This document shows, piece by piece, positions 43,042 to 51,195 of a stretch of DNA of 64,000 nucleotides (the first letter of the stretch is position 1; every line of letters begins with the position of its first letter). The stretch comes from Chitinophaga barathri (lineage in GTDB: Bacteria; Bacteroidota; Bacteroidia; Chitinophagales; Chitinophagaceae), in assembly GCF_003807585.1 (NCBI RefSeq), contig NZ_RMBX01000002.1, positions 496,001 to 560,000 on the forward strand, read 5' to 3'. The translations under genes were made by a program, and so were the position numbers. The notes below the pieces were generated by a model, which worked only from the letters and a program-made list of their open reading frames with translations, was not told the DNA's origin and did no database searches.

Positions 43042-44808
43042 ATGCAAAATATTACTATTCCATTCAATGTCAATCCTTTTGAACGACTATTTATTGATAA
43101 GGGATTAGAATTGCTCTTTAAAAATAGTGTCGATACATATCGACTGCGCCTACACAATCCAAAAACTTTAATTGAAGAACTTGTTTCTGTATGTCAATCG
43201 TCAGCACTTGGACTACTTACTAACAATGACTATGCTAGCGCAATAGCTAAAGAATTATCACAACTAATTAACGAAGAAAATCACAGCATAATTTTCCAAA
43301 AGGTAAGTAAAAAGCACTTTATTGATACCTTGTCTAAAATTTCAAACAAGAACAATGCACTTACAATCCAGTCATGCAAATTAATACTAAGTGACAATAC
43401 TAATTACGTTACTAATACAATTGATGAAATTATAAACTTAACAAGTTCCTACACTGAGTTAATTGACGAGGATTTAAAATCCAACTTAGAAAAGAAAATA
43501 GTTGTTTTGACTAACCATTTCTTCGTTGAATTGGTAAATAGCGGGTACAATAAACAATATTTATATAATTTCTTTCAAGTGTCTTTTGTTAGAAATAGTA
43601 ATGCCGGCATTAGCTTTAATGAAAGAGTCGAAATTCTGAAAACGCTTATTGCAAAACCAGCAGAAGAATTTACAATTATTTATAAGATAGTTGGCAGTTC
43701 ATTTCAATTTATTGAGTTTAAAAAAATTGATTCGGTGTATGAGTTAGTCAATAAGCGGTTCAGAAAAATTATCGAGCCGATAGTATCAGAACAAGTCAAT
43801 GAATTTCTTACTACCAACAAGCTAGATCAAATGATTACTCATTCAGTTAGTGCTTTAGACTATTTAAAAGCTATTGAGTTATCATTGGATAAAGTATCAA
43901 AGGACATTGACATATATCATCTGGGCCTCAGCAAAAATTCTTTCAAAATTGACGAAAAATGTGCCGTTATTGGAAAAATCAATCCTCAAAAATCAGCTAC
44001 TTTTCCATGCAACTTTCAAATAGACGGATACTTTAGGAGTAACGCCACGATTTTTGAAATACTGCTTGATAAAATAAACAAGATAAAACTAAACAATACG
44101 GACAGGGAAAGCTTTGATAAAATCCTTTCTGCAATCAGATATTACAGGACAGGCAGTGAATCTCCTGAATTAGAAACTAAATTGTTAAATTATTGGATCG
44201 GCTTAGAATATATTTTTACATCTACAAGAAGCGAAGAAAAAACCATTGAAAGAATTAGAACTTTATTTCCAAAATGTCATTCATTAATTTACGTGAAGCG
44301 AAACCTTCATGATTTTCACAGGACGTTGGAGAGGTTAAATGTTTCCATTCACATTGATGGATACAGTGACGACTTAGAATATTTGACAAACCACGCTACT
44401 TACCAACAAATTATCGATTGTAGCCCTAATGAACTACTAAAATTCCGGGCAAAATACTTCAGAAAATGGGTAGAAGCTCCGAACAATATCCAATCAACTT
44501 TAAGAAAGCATGAAATAAATCTTACTCACAATTTCACTCGTCTTTATCGCATTAGGAATGAAATAGTCCATAATGCGGCAATCAAAAGAGGTATCTATGT
44601 AAGCATATCGCACATGAAATATTACTTAACTTTTATTCTTAATTCGATTTTAGATTTTATGGCAGAACAGTCTGTGGACACGGATAACGATGGAAAAGTT
44701 TCGATTGATGACTATTTCATTGCACAAGAAATAATGCTGGGGTCTTTAAATGGGGGTACAATAAAAGAGTACATTAAAATAGATAATCCAGCCCAAATCA
44801 TTTATTAA
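43042..44808 (+). CDS. HEPN-domain protein (Apea-HEPN-like), possible RNase of a defence system
   Basis: 588 residues from the ATG MQNITIPFNVNPF; the frame upstream opens only from TTG. Strongly AT-rich. The N-terminal two thirds are unassigned. From about residue 380 the sequence has the pattern of Apea-like HEPN proteins: LLNYWIGLEYIFTSTRSEEKTIERI, followed by LTHNFTRLYRIRNEIVHNAAI, where R505-N-E-I-V-H510 is an R-x4-H motif, the catalytic signature of HEPN ribonucleases. HEPN proteins often act as toxin or abortive-infection effectors. It lies in the same AT-rich block as the nuclease-like gene and a SIR2 remnant. A stand-alone role as an RNA-cleaving effector is an inference. Confidence 0.65.
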   Translation: MQNITIPFNVNPFERLFIDKGLELLFKNSVDTYRLRLHNPKTLIEELVSVCQSSALGLLTNNDYASAIAKELSQLINEENHSIIFQKVSKKHFIDTLSKISNKNNALTIQSCKLILSDNTNYVTNTIDEIINLTSSYTELIDEDLKSNLEKKIVVLTNHFFVELVNSGYNKQYLYNFFQVSFVRNSNAGISFNERVEILKTLIAKPAEEFTIIYKIVGSSFQFIEFKKIDSVYELVNKRFRKIIEPIVSEQVNEFLTTNKLDQMITHSVSALDYLKAIELSLDKVSKDIDIYHLGLSKNSFKIDEKCAVIGKINPQKSATFPCNFQIDGYFRSNATIFEILLDKINKIKLNNTDRESFDKILSAIRYYRTGSESPELETKLLNYWIGLEYIFTSTRSEEKTIERIRTLFPKCHSLIYVKRNLHDFHRTLERLNVSIHIDGYSDDLEYLTNHATYQQIIDCSPNELLKFRAKYFRKWVEAPNNIQSTLRKHEINLTHNFTRLYRIRNEIVHNAAIKRGIYVSISHMKYYLTFILNSILDFMAEQSVDTDNDGKVSIDDYFIAQEIMLGSLNGGTIKEYIKIDNPAQIIY

Positions 44809-44913
44809 GCCACAATTCAATTATATAAATCTCGTTAATTAACAAACAGAAACAAGACTAGGATAACCAAAACATACTTTAGTTACGGCCAAACAGGAAT
44901 TATGCTCCATTCC

Positions 44914-45215
44914 TTAATTAACAGCTCTTATCGCTGAAACTAGGTCTTTAAGTTCATTTAATGAGGCCAAGAGACTTGCATGGTCACCATTATCATTTTC
45001 ATATTCTAAAATCTTAATATTATAAGAGCTCTTTATGGCCTTATTTAAGGCATTGTGCATTCCTGCGGGCATAATAGAGTAATGAGGATGTGCACTTGGC
45101 ACTGCGATATTCGAATTTTCAAGTACGAGTTGTATATCAGGATCACTCAAACCACAGCCAATAAATAATATTGTATTTACAAGAAATAAACTATCCAACA
45201 AACTGTAAAATGAAG
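44914..45215 (-). pseudogene. SIR2-family NADase, C-terminal remnant
   Basis: About 100 codons ending at 44914. FYSLLDSLFLVNTILFIGCG with LSDPDIQLVLE is the hallmark of SIR2_2 domains (lFiGxglsDpdi), followed by HPHYSIMPAG and the C-terminal helix LLASLNELKDLVSA. The N-terminal NAD-binding half is missing: upstream of about 45212 the frame runs into antisense of the recombinase gene. SIR2 proteins of this class are NAD-depleting defence effectors. This copy cannot be active. Confidence 0.75.
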
Positions 45216-45232
45216 GACCACAGGCAAGTTTA

Positions 45233-46108
45233 ATGCGCTGGGTGTTCGAAGAAATTGCCGCCAGCCACTTGAACACTGAACAGATTCTAAAAGCTGTAAG
45301 GTTAAAAGGCCTCAAATGCAGTAAGAATAACTTTTGGGTAGCACTGCGCAATCCCGCCTATTGTGGTAAAATTTTCATTCCGAAGTATAAGGAAGAAGAA
45401 GCATTTTATGTACCCGCCCAACACGAACCGTTAATCTCCGAAGCATTGTTTTTCGAAGTACAAGATGTTTTAGATGGAAGAAAAAAGAAACAGCGAACGA
45501 AAAAATTCAGTGATGAAAACCTTCCTTTACGCGGCTTCCTTATTTGCCCGAAGTGCGGCAGAAAGCTAACCAGCAGCGCCTCCAAGGGCCGCAAACTTCA
45601 TTATCACTATTACCACTGCATTTCCTCCTGCGGCTGCCGCTACAAAGCAGACGTAGCCAACAAAGCGTTGGAGTCGGAAATCAAAAAATACATGCCGAGA
45701 AGAGAAGTCCGCGCATTATTCAAAGAAGTAATCAAACGCGCCGTAAAGCAATACGGCAGCAGCGCCAACGTAGAAAAAGACCGCATCAAAAAGCAAATAG
45801 AACTATTCAGCGAAAAGATAAAAACCGCACGGGAGTTAATGTTCTCCAAAGAAATTACCCCGCAGGAGTACCGCGAAAGTAAAGCCGAGTTCGAACAGGA
45901 ATTAACGCGGTTAGAAGCAAGATTAACCAACATCCCCCAAAACGAAAACAGCATCGATATAGATGCCGCATTAGAAAACGCCTTTCAACTCGGAGACCGC
46001 TACCAGCAAGAAGATGTAGAGCAAAAACGGAAAATAATCAGTTCAATTTTCCCCGAAAACCTCGTTTTCGACGGTGAACTATATCGAACCACAAAGTTAA
46101 TGAAGTGA
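45233..46108 (+). CDS. Large serine recombinase lacking its catalytic domain
   Basis: 291 codons from ATG; homology begins slightly earlier, at about 45212 (EGPQASLMRWVFEEIA), just after a stop. Present: the recombinase domain (NTEQILKAVRLKGLKCSKNN, VALRNPAYCGKIFIPKYK, HEPLISEALFFEVQDVLDGR), a zinc ribbon (CPKCGRKLT and CISSCGCRY, four cysteine ligands), and a coiled coil at about residues 160-230. Missing: the N-terminal resolvase domain with the active serine, about 150-200 residues. The protein cannot cut DNA by itself. It marks the right arm of the island and is truncated exactly where the SIR2 gene on the other strand is truncated. Confidence 0.85.
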   Translation: MRWVFEEIAASHLNTEQILKAVRLKGLKCSKNNFWVALRNPAYCGKIFIPKYKEEEAFYVPAQHEPLISEALFFEVQDVLDGRKKKQRTKKFSDENLPLRGFLICPKCGRKLTSSASKGRKLHYHYYHCISSCGCRYKADVANKALESEIKKYMPRREVRALFKEVIKRAVKQYGSSANVEKDRIKKQIELFSEKIKTARELMFSKEITPQEYRESKAEFEQELTRLEARLTNIPQNENSIDIDAALENAFQLGDRYQQEDVEQKRKIISSIFPENLVFDGELYRTTKLMK

Positions 46109-46149
46109 TGCAGCTGATTTACGCCATGGACGAGACATTACCAAAAAAA

Positions 46150-46184
46150 ATGGGACAAACTTCTGTGAAAAAGATTTGTCCCAT
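46150..46184 (-). terminator. Terminator of the tRNA-Asp transcript
   Basis: TGGGACAAA / TTTGTCCCA stem with a long loop, followed on the minus strand by a run of T. It lies just past the 3' end of the second tRNA-Asp of the cluster. Confidence 0.7.
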
Positions 46185-46188
46185 TTTG

Positions 46189-46262
46189 CGGACCGGACGG
46201 GACTCGAACCCGCGACCTCCGCCGTGACAGGGCGGCATTCTAACCGACTGAACTACCGATCC
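46189..46262 (-). tRNA. tRNA-Asp (GTC)
   Basis: 74 bases without encoded CCA. Acceptor stem GGATCGG pairs with CCGGTCC, discriminator G; anticodon loop CTGTCAC with anticodon GTC; T arm GGGTTCGAGTCCC. Second gene of a minus-strand tandem, identical in sequence to the copy at 46364. Confidence 0.95.
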
Positions 46263-46329
46263 AACTTTTTTTATATACGTACCGGCCTTTCGCCAGGAAC
46301 GTGAAGATAATATTTTCTAACCAAAGAGA

Positions 46330-46362
46330 TAAAAAATGCCCCCTTTTCAGGGAGCATTTTTT
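46330..46362 (-). terminator. Hairpin between the two tRNA-Asp genes
   Basis: ATGCCCCC / GGGAGCAT with flanking A and T runs, directly after the first tRNA. Either a partial terminator or a processing signal. Confidence 0.6.
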
Positions 46363-46363
46363 G

Positions 46364-46437
46364 CGGACCGGACGGGACTCGAACCCGCGACCTCCGCCGT
46401 GACAGGGCGGCATTCTAACCGACTGAACTACCGATCC
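46364..46437 (-). tRNA. tRNA-Asp (GTC)
   Basis: Identical to the copy at 46189, including a few bases on both sides. All four stems form; anticodon GTC. First gene of the tandem, about 50 bases downstream of a strong promoter. Confidence 0.95.
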
Positions 46438-46489
46438 AAACCTTTCCTTTATAGACTTCCAAGCCTTGCGCTCTTCCGTTTTGGGATTG

Positions 46490-46522
46490 CAAAGATAAGG
46501 ACAATTAAAGCATATAAGCAAA
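46490..46522 (-). promoter_or_regulatory. Promoter of the tRNA-Asp tandem
   Basis: Minus-strand TTTG, 21 bases, then TATCTTTG: both elements of the Bacteroidetes consensus with expected spacing. Confidence 0.6.
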
Positions 46523-46587
46523 TCTTTTTAACAAAAATTTTAAGCCCCCGGAAATACTTAATTTCATTGAGCATCAAAGCCTATCAC

Positions 46588-47097
46588 ATGAAATTCCATT
46601 GTATCATATTACTGTTCCCCCTGCTGTTTGCCTGCCATACCACCAGCAAAAAAACAGCCGCAGACAGCTCCATTATCGAAGGTGTGAAAGAGCTCGTGCC
46701 CGTCGCGCCACCCCCTTCCATCGACCGGCAGGCCGCCCAGGTACAGGCCCAGGATACCCTTTTTGAAGACGGCACCATCCCCTCCACCTGGAGCAACGCA
46801 GGATTCGACGATCCCGAAGGGTTCAAACAATTCCTCCTCCGCTTCAAGGATTGGGTGAAAAACGACCGGAAAGACAGCGTCATCCTGCACGTCCAGTTCC
46901 CGCTCAGGCAATACAAAACCGCGAAATCCCTCGAACAGCATTACGACAAAATATTTGACGCTTCCCTGAAAGCCCTGGTGGACACCCAGCGCCTGGACCG
47001 CATCTTCCGCAATTACCAGGGCGCCATGATCGGCAGCGGCCAGATCTGGTTCGCTTCCATGCCGGATGGTTACCGTATCACTGCGATCAACAAATAA
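46588..47097 (+). CDS. Small lipoprotein, function unknown
   Basis: 169 residues from MKFHCIILLFPLLFACH, with a lipobox cysteine at residue 16. A longer frame to the left would translate through the tRNA genes and is rejected. The mature part begins with a serine/threonine/proline-rich linker, then a folded domain (WSNAGFDDPEGFKQFLLRFK, LEQHYDKIFDASLKALVD, IGSGQIWFASMPDGYRITAI). Proteins of this sort are common inner- or outer-membrane lipoproteins in Chitinophagaceae. I know no function. The next gene, a methyltransferase, follows after 5 bases and is probably co-transcribed. Confidence 0.75.
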   Translation: MKFHCIILLFPLLFACHTTSKKTAADSSIIEGVKELVPVAPPPSIDRQAAQVQAQDTLFEDGTIPSTWSNAGFDDPEGFKQFLLRFKDWVKNDRKDSVILHVQFPLRQYKTAKSLEQHYDKIFDASLKALVDTQRLDRIFRNYQGAMIGSGQIWFASMPDGYRITAINK

Positions 47098-47102
47098 AAG
47101 AG

Positions 47103-47606
47103 ATGGAACTGAATACCGCCATATCTCTTATCAGCACCCCGGCCATCCATACGCCGGGGCCGGCCACCTGGGCGGATCTTGGCTGCGGTCAGGGGCTTTT
47201 TACCCGCGCATTGGCCTCCCTCCTGCCCGGCGGCAGCAAAATAATTGCGGTGGACCGCGAGCCGGTGCAGTTTCCCCAGCCAGGCATCCAGTTCAAACAA
47301 ATGGATTTTGAAAAAGATGAGTGGAAATTGCCGCCCCTGCATGGTATCCTGATGGCCAACTCCCTTCACTTTGTGAAGAACAAAACAGCCTTCCTCGCCA
47401 AAGCCGCTCCCCATCTCGAAAAAGATCATCGTTTCCTCATCGTGGAATACAATACGGACACTTCCAATCCATGGGTGCCTTATCCCCTTTCATTCCCCAA
47501 CCTGCAAAAACTTTTCAGGGGAGCGGGATACAAAAAAGTGGAGCTCCTGCGCGAACATCCTTCCATTTATCACCGCTCGAAGATGTACGCCGCACTCATC
47601 CACTGA
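47103..47606 (+). CDS. Class I SAM-dependent methyltransferase
   Basis: 167 residues, short for the class. Motif I TWADLGCGQGLFTRALASLL binds SAM, IAVDREPV is the acidic motif II region, GILMANSLHFVKN matches motif IV, and FLIVEYNTDTSNPWVPYPLSF follows. The C-terminal GAGYKKVELLREHPSIYHRSKMYAALI completes the fold. It resembles small UbiE/Trm-like methyltransferases of unknown substrate. Cytosolic; no signal peptide. Located between two lipoprotein genes and likely in one transcript with the upstream one. Confidence 0.87.
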   Translation: MELNTAISLISTPAIHTPGPATWADLGCGQGLFTRALASLLPGGSKIIAVDREPVQFPQPGIQFKQMDFEKDEWKLPPLHGILMANSLHFVKNKTAFLAKAAPHLEKDHRFLIVEYNTDTSNPWVPYPLSFPNLQKLFRGAGYKKVELLREHPSIYHRSKMYAALIH

Positions 47607-47627
47607 TTTATCGATATTTGCAAACGC

Positions 47628-48656
47628 ATGAACATCCGCAAACTATTATTATGGTGCCTGTTGCCCTTGTGTATGGCCTGTTCCCGTCCCAGGGAGACAG
47701 ACCGTGCATTTTATTACTGGAAGCAGCGCTACGAGCCCGGCCTGGCGGAAAATGCCGCTTTGCGGACCTTGCATGTGAACAGGTTGTACGTGAAATGTTT
47801 TGACGTGTCGTGGAATGATGTAAACCGTACAGCCGTGCCCGTTGCCCTCGCAGATTTTAAAACACCCTTCCCGGACAGCCTGCAGGTGGTGCCGGTCGTA
47901 TTCCTGATGAACGAAATATGGCAGCAAAAAGATTCCGGCTGGGCACAGCTGATGGCGGAAAGAACGGCTTCGCTGCTGGCAAAACAATGCGCGCGGATCC
48001 CCACCCGGCAGATCAGCGAAATACAGCTTGATTGTGACTGGACGCGCACCAGCCGCGACCAGTACTTCAGTTTCCTGCATCACATCAGGCAACAGCCCTT
48101 TTTTGCCGGCAGACAGATATCCGCTACCATCCGCATGCACCAGGTGAAATACCTGGGCAGCAGCGGCGTACCACCCGTGGACAAAGGCCTGCTGATGTGT
48201 TACAACATGGGCGACCTCCGCAAGCCCGGCGATCACAACTCCATCCTGGACATGGATGCGCTGAGGGCTTACACCGGCTCCGACAGGATCAGCAATTATC
48301 CTTTATCTTTGGACCTGGCACTGCCCCTCTTTGAATGGGATGTGCTGTTCCGGAACAAAAGATACACCGGACTGCTGCGGCAACTGCCCCTTGACAACAG
48401 GCGCCTGTTCAGGAAAGACGGCCAATACACCTACACCGCCCTGCGTGATACCGCCCTTCAGGGCGTGCTCATCCGGCAGGGGGATGTGGTGCGGCACGAG
48501 AGCTGTCCGCCAGAACTGCTGCAAAAGGCAGCGCATCACCTGACCCGGCAGCGGCAACCCCACAAGCCGGCCATTATATTTTATCATCTTGATCCCATCA
48601 TCCTGCAAAAGTATTCTGTGCATGAACTGGAAACGATTTACAGTATTTTTGAGTAG
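47628..48656 (+). CDS. DUF3142-like lipoprotein with probable TIM-barrel fold
   Basis: 342 residues with a lipoprotein signal (MNIRKLLLWCLLPLCMACS). RLYVKCFDVSW, VVPVVFLMNEIW, EIQLDCDWTRTSRDQYFSFLHHIR, ISATIRMHQVKYLGSSGVPPVDKGLLMCYNMG and NYPLSLDLALPLFEWDVL give the strand-by-strand pattern of the DUF3142 group, thought to be glycosidase-like barrels. The two aspartates in QLDCDW are at the place of barrel catalytic or substrate residues. The next gene starts inside its 3' end (35-base overlap), so the two products are probably made and used together. Confidence 0.7.
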   Translation: MNIRKLLLWCLLPLCMACSRPRETDRAFYYWKQRYEPGLAENAALRTLHVNRLYVKCFDVSWNDVNRTAVPVALADFKTPFPDSLQVVPVVFLMNEIWQQKDSGWAQLMAERTASLLAKQCARIPTRQISEIQLDCDWTRTSRDQYFSFLHHIRQQPFFAGRQISATIRMHQVKYLGSSGVPPVDKGLLMCYNMGDLRKPGDHNSILDMDALRAYTGSDRISNYPLSLDLALPLFEWDVLFRNKRYTGLLRQLPLDNRRLFRKDGQYTYTALRDTALQGVLIRQGDVVRHESCPPELLQKAAHHLTRQRQPHKPAIIFYHLDPIILQKYSVHELETIYSIFE

Positions 48657-50949
48657 CCTCCTGGTGATCCTTTTGGGCGGCGTTGCGTATGTATTTTCCT
48701 GCGGCCCCGAACCCGATCCGTATGACTATTACGCCAATTTTTTCAACCCTAACATTTCTTCCCAACCGGGGTTCGAGCCTTTTTATTACACCGCGCTCTC
48801 TCCCTTTTATGGCAATGAAACACCTGAAGAACCATTGAACCTGAAAGAATGGAACGATTTTTTCGGCGGCAAAATACCGGAAAAGGATATCCGCGAGTTT
48901 ATCTACACCTACACCCGCCCGCAGATGAGCACGCTGTACTTGCATATCGAAAAGGGCGCGGCGCTTCAGCTGCCTGACAGCATCAAAAACAATGCGCTGA
49001 CCCGTCATTTTATACAGTCATCGGATAAGGAAACTTTGGGTTACCTCATGTTTGCCAAACAGTGCGAGCCGCACACCAGCGGGCCTGAAGGCTGGGATGA
49101 AGTGAAAAGGGATTCCCTGGCTATGATAAAACTTTCCCGGAACGGGGTACAGCTCTACAAAGCCTGTAGAAATGAAAACCTCCGCGAACGTTTTGCGTTC
49201 CAAGCCATCCGGCTGGCGCACTACTGTAATGCCTATACGCAGGCATTGCAATATTACGATTCGTTAAAAACGCCCGCCGGTTCCACATCGCTCATTCATT
49301 ACAAGATCGAAGGGCTCAGGGCAGGCGCCTTACGCCGTACCGGCAAAAACGCCCGGAGCGCGTACCTCTTTTCCCGTATCTTCGAAAATGCCCCCTCGCA
49401 GCGGGAAATGGCCTACCGCAATGTACATTATACAGATGCCGATGAAAACGCCGTGCTGCCGCTCTGCAAAAACGACCGGGAAAAAGCCACGGTGGCCGCT
49501 ATCTACGCGCTGAAAACCACGGACGTAAATGTGGAAGGCCTGCGCAAAGTGTACCGGCTGGATCCACAGTCTCCCATGCTGGATGTGTTGCTGAGCCGGG
49601 AAATGAATAAACTGGAAGAGGATTATTTCACCACTATGCTCGAAACGGATGCCAACGGGCAATCCTTCTTCTGGGCGGAAAACAGGAACGACAAATCCAA
49701 AATAACAGAACTGCAAACACTGTTGGACGAACTCGCCAAAGGCGGCAAAGTGAAAGAGCCCGCGCTGTGGAATATCTCTTCAGCCTACATCTCGAACATG
49801 CTCAAAGACTTTGCCGGCGCCCGCGGCAAGCTGGCCCTGGCTTCCACGCCCAACCTGCGGCCTGCCCTGAAAGATCAGCTGGAAGTGGTAAAACTGCTGG
49901 TCACCATCAACGAACAGCCCTCCATCGACCCCGCATTTGAAAATAAGCTGCTGGAATCCTTCCGCTGGCTGGACGGCAAAACGGCCGGCAAACTCACCAG
50001 TACCTACAACCTGGAGACGGCCGAGATGGACACCTATTATTTCAAACGGATGTACCGCAACCTGCTGGACCTGGTGATTTCCTCCCGCTATGCCAAACAG
50101 AACGATCTGGCCCGCAAAGCGCTCATCATGGTTAAAAGAGATCATGTACTGCCTTATGCCTACAGTTATTTTAACGTAAGCGGCATAGATTATATGGAAG
50201 ATAGCCTCCAGGCACACCAGCTGCTGGCGCTATACAACGGGTATCAATCAAAAAAGAAAACGCCTTTTGAACAATACCTGTACGAACAATTAAAAATGAG
50301 CGATAAAGAGATCGGTGAAATGATCGCGGTGAATTATGTGCGGATACACCAGTTCCAGGATGCGGTGGAGTGGTTCAAACGTTCCACCAGCTCCCGTTAC
50401 GCCACACTGGCCTTTACGCCTCAACTGGAAGATTTCGGTTATGACAACTCCGATTCCGCCAAACTCACCGGCATCAGCCAGCAGCAGTTTGCGGAACGTA
50501 TGCTGGAACTGGAAAAACAAATGAAGAAAAAACCGGACGCAAAAGTCTATTTCGAATATGCCACCGGCCTGTTCAGCATTTCTTATTACGGTCATGCCTA
50601 CCAGTTCTCGGCGAGTTACCGCCCCAGTACCGATTGGTACACGCCCGAAGATGACAAAACGCCTTCCGGGAAACAGTATTTCGGATGTTACCGCGCGGAA
50701 GAATATTACAAAAAGGCCGCGGATGCCGCGACAGATAAGGAATTTAAGGCCGAATGCCTGTATATGGCCGCCCGCTGCGCACAGAAACACATGCTGAACG
50801 CCGAGGAACCTGAATGGTATAAACTGGCCACCAACAATCCATATTTCCCGGAGCTTTACAAAAACTTCCAGCAAACGGAATTCTACAAAGAAAGAATGAC
50901 GCAATGCGGCTATCTCCGCGACTTTCACCGGTCCCAGCCAAAATTGTAA
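48622..50949 (+). CDS. Large exported TPR-like protein, partner of the DUF3142-like protein
   Basis: 775 residues from MNWKRFTVFLSSLLVILLGG; an upstream in-frame start would add residues with no signal character. The leader ends VAYVFSCGPEPDPYDYYANFF, where the cysteine may be lipidated. The rest is long, helical and aromatic-rich with TPR-like helix pairs (ALQYYDSLKTPAG, AGALRRTGKNARSAYLFSRIF, AAKADAATDKEF-like region near the end, CLYMAARCAQKHML). In this phylum such proteins commonly follow a DUF3142-like gene, here overlapping by 35 bases. Function unknown; perhaps a cell-surface scaffold. A strong terminator follows. Confidence 0.7.
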   Translation: MNWKRFTVFLSSLLVILLGGVAYVFSCGPEPDPYDYYANFFNPNISSQPGFEPFYYTALSPFYGNETPEEPLNLKEWNDFFGGKIPEKDIREFIYTYTRPQMSTLYLHIEKGAALQLPDSIKNNALTRHFIQSSDKETLGYLMFAKQCEPHTSGPEGWDEVKRDSLAMIKLSRNGVQLYKACRNENLRERFAFQAIRLAHYCNAYTQALQYYDSLKTPAGSTSLIHYKIEGLRAGALRRTGKNARSAYLFSRIFENAPSQREMAYRNVHYTDADENAVLPLCKNDREKATVAAIYALKTTDVNVEGLRKVYRLDPQSPMLDVLLSREMNKLEEDYFTTMLETDANGQSFFWAENRNDKSKITELQTLLDELAKGGKVKEPALWNISSAYISNMLKDFAGARGKLALASTPNLRPALKDQLEVVKLLVTINEQPSIDPAFENKLLESFRWLDGKTAGKLTSTYNLETAEMDTYYFKRMYRNLLDLVISSRYAKQNDLARKALIMVKRDHVLPYAYSYFNVSGIDYMEDSLQAHQLLALYNGYQSKKKTPFEQYLYEQLKMSDKEIGEMIAVNYVRIHQFQDAVEWFKRSTSSRYATLAFTPQLEDFGYDNSDSAKLTGISQQQFAERMLELEKQMKKKPDAKVYFEYATGLFSISYYGHAYQFSASYRPSTDWYTPEDDKTPSGKQYFGCYRAEEYYKKAADAATDKEFKAECLYMAARCAQKHMLNAEEPEWYKLATNNPYFPELYKNFQQTEFYKERMTQCGYLRDFHRSQPKL

Positions 50950-50967
50950 GCAATACGCATAAAAACG

Positions 50968-51003
50968 AAGGGATGGAATAAAAACTCCATCCCTTCTTTA
51001 TTT
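50968..51003 (+). terminator. Intrinsic terminator
   Basis: AAGGGATGGA / TCCATCCCTT 10-bp stem, 8-base loop, then CTTTATTTTT; 18 bases after the stop at 50949. Confidence 0.85.
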
Positions 51004-51195
51004 TTCATCTTACTACGTACTCAAAAAAATGGTAGGATATTAACCAAATCTACTCCAGATCAAGTCCACCTCATCTCCACCTTAAGTCCGCCTTCCCTGT
51101 ATCTCTCCTATAGGCACCATATAGGTTTCCGGTAATTACGCGGTAATTTCCAAGCAAAAAGCAAAATACTATCATATGAGCGGGCACGATGCTCT

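Noticed and set aside
46240..46587. Open frames running through the tRNA-Asp region on both strands, including a longer start for the lipoprotein at 46588
   Set aside because: They translate tRNA genes and a terminator. The lipoprotein's signal peptide begins at 46588.
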